A stretch of DNA of 10,185 nucleotides from Conidiobolus incongruus B7586 (lineage: Eukaryota > Entomophthoromycota > Entomophthoromycetes > Entomophthorales > Conidiobolaceae). Below, in pieces: positions 1 through 8,757 of the stretch. The notes below the pieces were generated by a model. The model worked only from the letters and a program-made list of their open reading frames with translations, searched no databases and had not been told where the DNA came from. The position numbers and the translations under genes are program-made. Where the stretch lies: contig JNEM01011823.1 in NCBI GenBank assembly GCA_000697335.1, forward strand, positions 1-10,185. The letters run 5' to 3'. Within the stretch, counting starts at the first letter, position 1. Every line of letters starts with the position of its first letter.

Positions 1-548
1 ATTAATAAATTAAATATTTTAAATAAATTTTAAAAAAATATATAGTTTAATATTATTTACATAGTAATTTTATTTTAAAATAATTTTAAGGCTATCAATC
101 TAAATTATCTTATTTTATTTTATTCTTTATAAAAAAATTAATATAATATATAATATGTAATATGTAATATCATTAGTAAATTAAATAACATTGAATATAT
201 TTCATTAATCCAGTTATTTATGATATTAATAAAACCATATAATACTAAATTTCATTTATTGGTAGGATTTGTAAAATATTTATAATAGAAGATATAATCA
301 ACTTTTATAGAATTATTTTATTAAATTTTAATAAAAATGTATATTTTTATATATTCTATATTTAGTATTATATTTTAAAATATATTAAAAATATAATATA
401 TAATGAAGATATTTATAAGCTAATTGAAATAGGTTGAATAATCTAATATTCTTTATATATTGATATTATAAACATGGTAGATAACTAGAAATTATTTAAC
501 TTAAGAATATAAGTTAGATGTTCAATCTATTACTTTATAATTTATATA
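1..548. other. AT-rich stretch without a recognisable gene
   Basis: The stretch is almost entirely A and T, with stops frequent in all frames. I see no tRNA-like or rRNA-like block and no coding relic that I can name. The only structure is the inverted repeat listed separately at 428-531. It could be the remains of an older repeat that has drifted to A+T, because it adjoins the decayed mariner element, but nothing in it identifies a family. Confidence 0.6.
428..531. repeat. Imperfect inverted repeat (hairpin-like, about 104 bp)
   Basis: The left arm at 428-453 (AATAGGTTGAATAATCTAA then TATTCTT) matches the reverse complement of the right arm at 503-531 (AATAGATTGAACATCTAA, a 3-nt insert, then TATTCTT). 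Each arm is about 26 to 29 nt, with a spacer of about 50 nt. The arms contain G and C at matching places, so this is more than the self-complementarity expected of AT-only DNA. It could be a small inverted-repeat element, a MITE-like remnant or the fused ends of a lost transposon. No target duplication is clear. Confidence 0.5.
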
Positions 549-590
549 ATAGGAATTTTTGTGATTGAAAAAAAATAAATATTTTAATAT
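549..590 (+). repeat. Candidate left terminal inverted repeat of the mariner element
   Basis: Read on the plus strand, this begins AATA, then ATTTTTGTGATTG, an A run, TAAAT and TTTTAA. The reverse complement of the other end (1669-1710) reads AATA, ATTTTTTTGATTAT, an A run, TAAT and TTTTTTAAAA. The shared GATT inside long T and A runs anchors the match; a few short gaps are needed. In DNA this AT-rich the match is suggestive only. Confidence 0.35.
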
Positions 591-619
591 ATAAATAGTA
601 AAAATAAATATATATTATA

Positions 620-1600
620 AAATTGATAATTTCCTTTATTTTTAATAACTTTTTGCTATACTATTAGCAAAGATTTAACACCTAAAAAACAATTCTTTTT
701 ATTAAAGACTAAAATTTGATATTTTACAAACCAATTAAATTTTCCTGTAGAAATTTTCTTTCCTGTAAGCTAGTTTTTTAATTACCTAAAACAATTATAA
801 TTACATAGGTTATAATCTAAAAAATATACTAGATGTGGTAGTTTTTTCTAGTTATTTTTAATTAAAAAGTTTTTTATAACTTTAAATTTATATATTTTAT
901 AATTATCATATAAAATAATAGGTTTTCTTAAATTATATTAAGAATACTAATTAAAAATAGTTTTATTTAAAAAAGAAATATAAAGTATACTATTAATAGA
1001 TTTTCCTTTAGGAACTAAATAAGAATAATATATGTTATTATAATCTATTGTTATAATTAACATTCACTTATCAATAAAGTATTTATTTAAAGAAATTTAT
1101 AGAGAGGGTTGATTTAGCTTAATCCAACACTTTGATTTATGTTTTAACAAAAGATTATACAAAAAAATCTAAGATTCATTAATTATAATAATTTGCTGTA
1201 AAGCTTTGGTTCCTAGTTATACCTTAGTAAATTTTATTTAACAATAGCTACTCTAGCTTTTTTTAAGTATTAGTTAAATTATAAGGTACCTATTTTATAT
1301 TTTTATTAATTAATTTTAATTTAAACTTTAATATATATAAAATACTTGTGTAATTAATATTATAGTGTTTTGATAGTTCTTTAACTGAAATAAAAAGGTG
1401 TTTTTCAATATAATTTTTTACTTTATTAATAATTAGATTAATAACAATTAAAATTAGTTTTTTAGATTTTAGCAGGTTTTAGGTAGTATTTCTCCTAGCT
1501 TTAAAGTAATTTACCTAGCAATAAATTGTTAATTTAAATGATATTTTATTATCAAAAGTTGTTTGTAAATATTAAATGATTTTAGAGGGTTTGTGGTTAA
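620..1600 (-). pseudogene. Mariner transposase pseudogene
   Basis: Mariner transposases cut and paste DNA at TA sites using three aspartates spaced D...D34D. On the minus strand, 1427 down to 1326 keeps 34 open codons of the second helix-turn-helix (KNYIEKHLFISVKELSKHYN, then TSILYILK). In another frame, NES at 1180-1172 followed by a stop is the worn form of the family's DESW; its first aspartate now reads Asn. YDN with Asp at 905-907 corresponds to HDN, 90 codons later. Exactly 34 codons after that Asp, the third catalytic position (800-802) also reads Asn, within PHLVYFLDYNLCNYNCF, recognisable as PHPPYSPD.xPCDY. The C-terminal motif (stop)-QKVIKNKGNY at 658-626 matches WQKxIxNxGxY. About nine stops interrupt 1180-620, mostly where the family has Trp or Gln. 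The N-terminal start is uncertain. Confidence 0.85.
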
Positions 1601-1668
1601 GTTTTACTAATACTAAAATAAAAGACTTTTGATGGTTATTATTTAGTTTAAATATAATTAAATTAAAC

Positions 1669-1706
1669 AACTAATTTTAAAAAATTATTTTTATAATCAA
1701 AAAAAT

Positions 1707-1710
<4 letters not shown>
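1669..1710 (-). repeat. Candidate right terminal inverted repeat of the mariner element
   Basis: This is the partner of the left candidate repeat, read on the minus strand inward from 1710. It lies just upstream of the transposase relic and directly abuts the (TA)18 tract, so the exact outer edge cannot be placed. Confidence 0.35.

Positions 1711-1745
<35 letters not shown>
1710..1745. repeat. (TA)18 microsatellite
   Basis: There are 36 bases of perfect alternating TA, directly adjoining the right edge of the mariner relic. Mariner elements insert at TA, so the tract may mark or have grown from the target site; ordinary slippage explains it equally well. Confidence 0.95.
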
Positions 1746-1748
<3 letters not shown>

Positions 1749-3178
1749 CAAAACTATTTATTTTCCTATTTGTTTTATATATATTTGCTTATTTAAAACT
1801 AATAATATGTTTGAAAAATCAGAAATTAAAAAATTTCCCATTTCTTCAATTCTATGGTAATAAATTCCAAAATTTATACAAAGTGACCTGATGATTTTGA
1901 TGGCATTTTTTCAAAAACATCAAATTCAATTATATCCAGTCAATTTCTGAATTCATCACCAATTCTTCAATAAAAAAATACTTGAATAATTGTATAGATT
2001 ATTACCAATTGAGTTGATAAATTTGAAACAGTCTGTATTTATTGTAATAGTATTAATTTTAACAGTTGAATAAGATTTAATATTTTAATAGATGCAAATA
2101 CCTTTATAAATGCTTGTTATTATTCAATCTTCAAAAATATGAAAATTTATGATAATAGCTATTTTTTACATTGTTATATCCCTATATTAGAACAATTGAA
2201 AAATTTTCAAGTTAAATCAGAAATTGATTATATTGGTTTAAAATTAAGATAATAAAATCAATATATAGAATTTGTTTATATATTTAACTTCCTTGAAATA
2301 GATCCACAGGAGAATATCCCAATAACTCTAAAATATGGTCACAAAATATTTATTATGAATAGATATTAACCTTTCAATTTTTTTATATTTTGAAATTAAA
2401 ATTTATAATGAATATCATACTTTGGCCTTTTTACATTAATGTTGAAGCATGACTTCGTTCAATAATTTGTATCAAATTCAAAATGATCAAATCAAAAAAC
2501 CGTGACAGAAAAATTGGAAAACTGTAATGTCAATTAATTTCTAAAGCCATCCAACTTCAATTATATGAACCTAATACCATCTTTATCCCAATTTTACCAC
2601 AATAATTATTCAATATTAAAATAATTAAACCAACTATTCCAAATATTCAAATAATTAATTTGAATATTATAAAATTACTAGAGTTAATATCAAAATACAT
2701 TCTATTCTTGTTGATTTATATTAAAAATAAAAAATTGAATTGTAAAAAATTAATATCAAAGCATTATTTTAATTTCCAATAAAAATTTGACAAATTTTAA
2801 ATCATTATCCATATTTTTTTAAAACACTTTATACTATTCTAAATTAGTGAAAAAAGATCACCTCTAACAGTTTGAAATTTTGGGTATTAATTTGAAAACT
2901 TGTCAAAAGTTCAGTCACTATAGAACACATTATTCAAATCCCAATTTAACCAAATTCCCATAATTATTAACCAATTAAAAAATCAGTACCAATGAATATT
3001 AAACACACCAAAACAATAAATAAACATAGTAACTTACTCTATTACACAAAACTATGAATTAATTTTATTAAAACTTAAATTGAATAATATTGCTTTCAAT
3101 AATTAATATTTTTAAGGACATATATAACAATATAAATTTATTCAATAAATACAATCCTATTGTATAAACTAATACAAA
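1746..3178. other. Intergenic region upstream of MON2
   Basis: The region is AT-rich but unlike 640-1700 in dinucleotide use: CpA and TpG are common here. It must hold the MON2 promoter and 5' leader, but in such AT-rich DNA I cannot single out a TATA element or binding site. One plus-strand frame at 2013-2369 has fewer stops than expected, described under findings as a doubtful relic. I see no tRNA, no other exon that I can defend, and no repeat array. Confidence 0.6.
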
Positions 3179-3181
3179 ATG
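3170..3181 (+). promoter_or_regulatory. MON2 translation start context
   Basis: The ATG at 3179 is preceded by TAA TAC AAA in the same frame, so an in-frame stop lies three codons upstream and the protein cannot extend further within this exon. There is an A at -3 and an A run just before the ATG, a favourable fungal start context. The encoded N-terminus begins where MON2 proteins normally begin, about ten residues before the conserved LxxEAKRKHPEVK block. Confidence 0.8.
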
Positions 3182-6100
3182 TCAACCTTGAATACTTTTT
3201 TACAAAATGAGTTAATAACTCTATCTAATGAAGCTAAACGTAAACACCCCGAAGTGAAAGAAGTAAATTTAATATTCAATTAATTTGATGAAGTTTTATT
3301 GATGTTGAATTTAGGCTTCTGAAAAGTTAATCTCAATAATAAGAATTTCAAAAGATAAAACTGAAAAGGAATTAGCTGAAGGTAAATATCTTAAAATATT
3401 GTCAATATAAAAATAAACAAAGTTAATTTTAAATTGAATATAATTTGTAATTATTAATCATTTAAAATTTTATAGATTTATCCAAATCTACAGAAGTCAT
3501 CAAACCCTTCCTGTTAGCTTGCGATACCAAAGTCCCCAAATTGATGATCATAGCTGTAGGATGTTTACAGCGCTTGGTTTTAAATAGTGCTATTAACGAA
3601 GTAATCCACATACTATAAACTTACTATTAATAACTAACTATTAAATTAGGCCTACCTTGAAAAGATGTTATGGACTTTGTTAGACATCAACACATTAGGA
3701 ATTATGGAAGTACAATTAAAATCTCTACAACTAATATTACCACTGGTAACAAACTATGAATTTATTCAGGGGAGTCTGTTAAATAGTGTAAATAATTCAA
3801 TTCTAATAATTTGATATTGTATTATATTAATATTGAGATAGGCTATATTGTTATGTTTTAAATTACAAGATACAAAATCGCCAGTTGTAAATAATACTGC
3901 TTCGGCTATGTTGAGACAGGTGTTGGTACATACTTTTGAAAAGGTTCCAACTGATAAGGGCGGTAATGGTGGTGGTTTGAATTTGAGTACAAATGCGTTG
4001 GGGTCCGAAGTTGAAACAGGTACTTATTTTGATAATTGACTGAATGAGTTGGAACTAATTGGAATGGATAGAAAATAAGGGTAAGACACCTCCTATGGAT
4101 CAGGAGTTGAAGGATGCTTACTGGTTATTCAATGTAATTTATATAATTTATTCATATTTGCAATAATATTAATCTAATATTATAGGATATTTGTTCCATG
4201 ATCAATAATGAAACTCCGGTGCTCCTCAAACTACCTAATCTGAATAAATCTTTCGGTTTAGAACTACTCGAATCCATACTAAAAAGCCGGCCGCAACTCT
4301 TCCAAACCAATCCTGATCTGTCCAAATCTCTCAAGACTAAACTTTGTCCAATTCTAATCAAATCCTTCTCCGAGAAGACCGAATTCACCGTTGCAACTAG
4401 GATCCTTCGCCTCGTTTTGTTGATGATCCAACATTACCACGATCTCTTGATCACAGAGATGGAAATCTTCGTCACGATGCTTATCAAGATATTGGAACCT
4501 GAGAACCATTTGTGGTATAGGGTACTCAGTGCAGAGATCTTTTGGTACATTTGTCAGGATATCGAACTACTGAAATGGTTTTACGAAAAGTTCGACATGC
4601 AGGAGAAGGAAAATAGTCCCAAGTTGTTTAAGGATATTATCGCTGCGGTTGGTAGATTGTCTACTGAGAAGCCCACGTCCCATGGAATTGTCATTTCGAC
4701 ATCGGGGTTGAGGCAGGGGGGTACGCCCGATCCCAATTTGAGTGCTACATTCCACGGAAACGATTCTCAATGGGGACTTACGTACTCTGGATCAAGTCTC
4801 AAGGTGAAGATGATTGATCAGTTGGACAAGAGTGAGCCTCCACAGCTTCCAGAGAACTATCTATTATTCTTGTGTCTGAACAGTTTTCACGCATTGATCG
4901 ATGGTCAATGTCGATTGGGTTCTCCTGCATTCAGTTTGAGTCAGGGTTTCCAATTAGATACTCATGGGTCACCCATCCAAAATGATGGCAAAAACCAATC
5001 TGATTCGACATTACTACCAGTTGGAAATACTAATACCAAAATTTTAGACTCCCCAGATATCAAAATATTAACCGATATGGCCAATATCACCTGGCCAGGG
5101 CTTTTAGCATCTTTATCATTTTTTATCAAATTACCAATGGACGAAGAGTTGTCCTTCGTAGTAGTAAATTCCCTCCAAAACTTCACACACCTTTGTGGCG
5201 TTTTGCACTTGACAACACCTCGCGAAGCTTTTTTAACCTGTCTGTATCGCAATTCCTTCCCTTATCTAGCAGCTTACGACTCCCAAGATGCCAATAGTTT
5301 AGTGATTAATAATAATAATGCCCCACCAACACTAAATAGTAACCATATTTTATATATTCAAGCTCTTTTGAATATTGCATCAAGTCTTGCTGAATGTTTA
5401 GGCAGTTCATGGTTCTTAATACTTGATGCATTGCAACATATTCAACATTTCTTGAACGCCGGTTACAAGGTGTACCACCGACAAATTGGTGGAGGTAGTG
5501 CCACTCCCAAACCAGGCTCGCCATTCAACAAAAATGGGAAAGATTCACCAACCGCTACAACTACTGAAACGGATTTGAGCGATTTAAGGATTGCAATTAA
5601 TCGACTCTTAGGTAATGTTAAATATTTGTCAGATCCCGCTTTCGAAGCATTTTTAAAATCCTTGTGTCGCCTTTGTACGGAGAGTGCAGGGGTCCCATTC
5701 ACTTTGAATCCTTCCGAAGATCATTTGGAATCATCGGGCCAATCAGAAACCAAAGGACGAGGTGTTACAGTACGTCGTCAACTATTCAAACAGAGTGACA
5801 TTCTGTCATCGATTGACCAACTACGAACTACATGTTTGTCATGTTTACCAAAGCTCATCAACCAAGATCCTCCAAATCTGTGGAATTTAGTCATTCACAA
5901 TTTAATTCGTATTACCAATGGAATTCTGACTCCACCGGGTGTTAAAGTCCAGGCGTGTCAAGCTATTAATGAAATTTTGACATCTGGATACAATTGCGCA
6001 GCCTCATTAAAAATCACCAACCAAACCAGAATACAACTCCAAGTACTGTCGCCACTCGCAATGTGGATGGGAATTCCCGAGTATGGTGCAGAATCCACCA

Positions 6101-8757
6101 CAGGCGTAATGCTATCCGATGTTGGGGGTCAATGTGCAGCACTCGAAGTCCTCGACAAATTGCTCCAGAATTCGGGACCGTCATTTACGGAAGGGTGGAA
6201 GATTATTTTTGATATTTTGCAAGCTGCTAGCTCTAGCCTAGTCGCTTCGAAATCGTCTCCCAAATCGGAGGGTATTGACGACACTTCAATACCACCAGCA
6301 TCACCAACTGTAGCGAAATCCAACCGACTTGCGGAACTTATTAGAAATGCGTTCCGATGCTTGCAGCTGATTACTAATGATTTTCTGCCGCAATTGCCAC
6401 CCTCCAGATTGAAAGACTGCATATTCATCGTCGGACAATTCGGCTACCAGAAGGAAGATTTGAATACCAGTTTGACGGCGATTGGGATGCTGTGGAATGT
6501 ATTGGACTTTGTTCAGAGGAAGCATTCCGAGTTGGCTCCGTCAGACACTAATGAGAAGTTAAAAATTGCTCCCATTAAATTTAGGGAGGAGATTTCAGAC
6601 GATGTTACAGGGTATACTCTCTCGCAATTATGGCTTTCCATCGTTTACAAACTGTCCCAATTGGCACTCGATACACGACCTGAAGTGCGCCACGCATCGA
6701 TTCAAACATTCTTTAGGGCAATTATGATGACCGGATCTCTATCTAGTCATAATTTATGGCTCACATGCCTCAAGGACATTTTATTTCCAATGATTGAAAA
6801 CGTGAACCAAATCTACTACGGCATCATTATGAATTCTGGCGACTCTAGCCATTTAACTATTGATGCTCCAGAAATTGTCCACCACTCTCGTAATTCTGCC
6901 CAAAAACAGTGGGACGAAACTCGCGCACTTATCCTCAACGGAGTAGTGAACGTCTACCACGAAAAATTACCTGATCTTTATGAACTTCCGGACTTTGAGC
7001 ACAGTTTTACATCTTTATTGCAATATCTTCGCGATTCCGCACTAATCGATTCCAAAGAAATTTCGTTAGCGGCTATGACGAATTTCAACAAATTAGTGAC
7101 GAATCCAACGAAAATGGACCAAGTTAGCGATAAGATGAAATCCTTTATTTACGAATCTTGTTGGAAACGGTGGCTTAATATTGGGAATTTAATAATGGAT
7201 GATAGTATTACGACATTACCCTACCGTACCATAACTTACTCCAAACCTACAAAAGCCACGACGAATAGTGATATACCCAAACTCACCCAAGTAAGTCAAA
7301 CCATTTTGGCCAAATTTTTCTCCATATTTCCCAATTTATACAAATCCCACCGTACCAAAATCCCCTCAGATGATTGGAATCAAATATTTAAGATCGTTAC
7401 AAATGCGGTAGAGTATCCCAACAGCGGAGATTTCAAACCCGATTTGGAATTGGTATCCTCCCTTCAAGATGCTGTGCTCAATGCATTAAAACCGTTGGAA
7501 TTCGAATTGACAAAGGTTCCAAACGCCGATCTCGGTATCTTAGTAATTGGGGTTTATAGTCATTTCGTCAGTTTAGCGTTGGAGGATGTCGACACTAGGA
7601 CTAAACGATTGACTGAAAAGTTGAAAGTGGATGCCAAAACTGTCCAAAAAATGCCAAGCTATTTAGCATTGGCTCATTCGTTAATTGAGAATTTACCCGA
7701 ATTGTTTCAAAGCCACAATGATGTGAGATTGGTATATTCGAACGGCATATTTGATCAAATTTTGGAAAGGCTAACAATCCCTATGGCCAAAAGATATGAA
7801 TGTCCAACCTCAAAATCCGAGAATTTTCCTTTGTGGAAGGATGTTACCCGAGGATTGGTTACGATTATTTGTTGTGCAATTGACGGTATCGATACGATTA
7901 TTGGTGAGTTGGACTCAGCTGTAGTGAATCGTATTCTTAACAAGATCTTGGATACTATGGCTCAGATACTCTTGTCCCAAGTACCACCACCTAGCGATTT
8001 GACGCCCAAAGATTTGGATATTGATGAAAGGTTCGATATTGAAAATTTAATTCAGATCTTTTTAAGTTTGAATCCGCTCTTTAAACATGATAAAATAGAG
8101 AGCCGGATAATTCAAAAATTCGTAGAATTGTTGGTTCAAGGAACCCAAATTGCCAATATTGACACCTCTGCAACGGATAAGACGGATTCTGTCCAAATTG
8201 TCAGTAGTTCAAGGGATCAGTTAGGATTTGCCTACCTCAAATGTCTTACATCACTTTGCATTTCTTCCAAAAATCGTCCCAGACTGGACATTGATTACAA
8301 ATTGATAAAAGATCACAAGAAACGCAATTCCGATTTGTTCCAAGGCGTTCAATCAACAGCTGTTAATTACGACCAAATGCTCGCTGCTGAGGTCCCCGAA
8401 CGTGTGGTAACCATCGCAGCACCTATCCTGCTCGAGAGATGTACTGCCATTCTAAAGGATTTTGCTACACTGCTTCCAACACTTGGCAAACGACCACTAC
8501 CCAGAGTTAAGAGAGAGGAGGTTATCTTCATGTTGGGACAGTTTGTCAATATTGAATTACCTACCAACACTTGTGACGAATTATTCCCCAAAGATTCCAA
8601 ATCTGAATTCTTGCCATTGATATTAAGCTGTTCCAAACCTCATTTGTTCCTTTTTTACCCTACGTTGACTAAATTGTTAACTTGTAAAGATCCTGAAATT
8701 ATTGGATTAATTGCAAAGTGTTTGGATAAAGTTGGCGAAGTAATGGGATTAGAATAA
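3179..8757 (+). CDS. MON2: MON2 homologue, Golgi/endosome trafficking scaffold (7 exons)
   Basis: Exons read from the sequence are 3179-3262, 3315-3381, 3476-3600, 3650-3787, 3842-4019, 4072-4133 and 4186-8757 (TAA stop). They sum to 5226 nt, or 1741 residues; human MON2 is about 1717 and yeast Mon2 about 1636. MON2/Ysl2 is a peripheral trans-Golgi and endosome protein related to large Arf exchange factors but lacking the Sec7 catalytic domain. With Dop1 it supports endosome-to-Golgi recycling and, in yeast, Neo1 flippase function. The DCB domain spans about residues 1-220 (KRKHPEVKEA, PFLLACDTKVPK, CLQRLV, AILLCFKLQ, VVNNTASAMLRQV). The HUS region follows (FGLELLESIL at about 241-250; KLCPILIKSF). 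HEAT-like helical repeats fill the rest: SLTAIGMLWNVLDF near 978, HHSRNSAQKQWDET near 1117, and LTIPMAKRYECP near 1414 in the MON2 C-terminal domain. I see no Sec7 domain, signal peptide or membrane segment. Every exon junction preserves frame and family similarity. The exact ends of exon 2 and of introns 1-2 are the least certain. Confidence 0.93.
3263..3314 (+). other. MON2 intron 1 (52 nt, phase 0)
   Basis: The donor GTAAAT follows codon 28 (Glu) and the acceptor is TTTAG. Removal joins HPEVKE to ASEKL, restoring the conserved KRKHPEVKEA block of the DCB domain. No clear branch-site consensus is visible. Confidence 0.88.
3382..3475 (+). other. MON2 intron 2 (94 nt, phase 1)
   Basis: The donor GTAAAT interrupts codon 51 after its first base and the acceptor is TATAG. 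Joining gives ELAE-D-LSKS followed by the conserved PFLLAC block. It is the longest of the six introns and is extremely AT-rich. Confidence 0.85.
3601..3649 (+). other. MON2 intron 3 (49 nt, phase 0)
   Basis: The donor is GTAATC and the acceptor TTAG. A good branch-site match, CTAAC at 3634-3638, lies 11 nt before the acceptor. Removal joins NSAINE to AYLEKMLW. Confidence 0.9.
3788..3841 (+). other. MON2 intron 4 (54 nt, phase 0)
   Basis: The donor is GTAAAT and the acceptor GATAG, with a possible branch site CTAAT at 3803-3807. The length is a multiple of three, but the in-frame reading meets TGA inside the intron, so retention would truncate the protein. Removal joins SLLNS to AILLCFKLQ, the same join seen in animal MON2 (ALSKAIVLCFRL). 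Confidence 0.92.
4020..4071 (+). other. MON2 intron 5 (52 nt, phase 1)
   Basis: The donor GTACTT departs slightly from the GTAA seen in the others; the acceptor is GATAG. A possible branch site CTAAT lies at 4055-4059. It falls in the low-complexity linker after the DCB block GGNGGG...SEVET, so similarity checks the join less strictly, but the frame runs correctly into GKTPPMDQELKDAYWLF. Confidence 0.82.
4134..4185 (+). other. MON2 intron 6 (52 nt, phase 0)
   Basis: The donor is GTAATT and the acceptor TATAG, with a branch-site-like CTAAT at 4174-4178, six nt before the acceptor AG. Removal joins DAYWLFN to DICSMINNETPVL, matching the MON2 block FxLFQDLxxLVNxxxP. This shows that the long open frame really starts at 4186 and not at the internal ATG at 4198. 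Confidence 0.92.

Larger units (their letters stand above)
549..1710 (-). mobile_element. Decayed mariner-family (D34D) DNA transposon
   Basis: The minus strand encodes a decayed mariner transposase (separate entry). The span from the candidate left end to the right end is about 1.16 kb, slightly under the usual 1.2-1.3 kb of a mariner element. Candidate terminal inverted repeats lie inside both edges. The outer flanks are TA-rich, as expected for insertion at a TA target, though TA is so common here that the duplication cannot be proved. The copy is heavily degraded: many stops, at least one frame change between the DNA-binding and catalytic halves, and loss of two catalytic aspartates, so it cannot move itself. 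The pattern of change suggests C-to-T mutation on both strands. The boundaries are approximate; the family assignment is firmer than the ends. Confidence 0.8.

Noticed and set aside
2241-2274. A 33-nt intron (GTTTAA...ATATAG) that would remove the paired stops in the 2013-2369 frame
   Set aside because: It is far shorter than the 49-94 nt introns of the neighbouring gene and has a poor donor, so invoking it would be special pleading.
4152-4388. Minus-strand open frames opposite the long MON2 exon (also at 4567-4770, 4962-5252, 6129-6428 and 8367-8636)
   Set aside because: They are shadows of the plus-strand coding frame, with no recognisable product and no independent signals.
5994-6212. Plus-strand 72-codon open frame inside MON2 in another frame
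   Set aside because: It lies wholly within the conserved MON2 frame and its peptide shows no domain-like pattern.
4198-8757. MON2 starting at the internal ATG at 4198 as an intron-less gene
   Set aside because: The preceding four codons and six upstream exons encode the conserved DCB domain in frame, with good splice sites. A start at 4198 would drop about 220 conserved residues.
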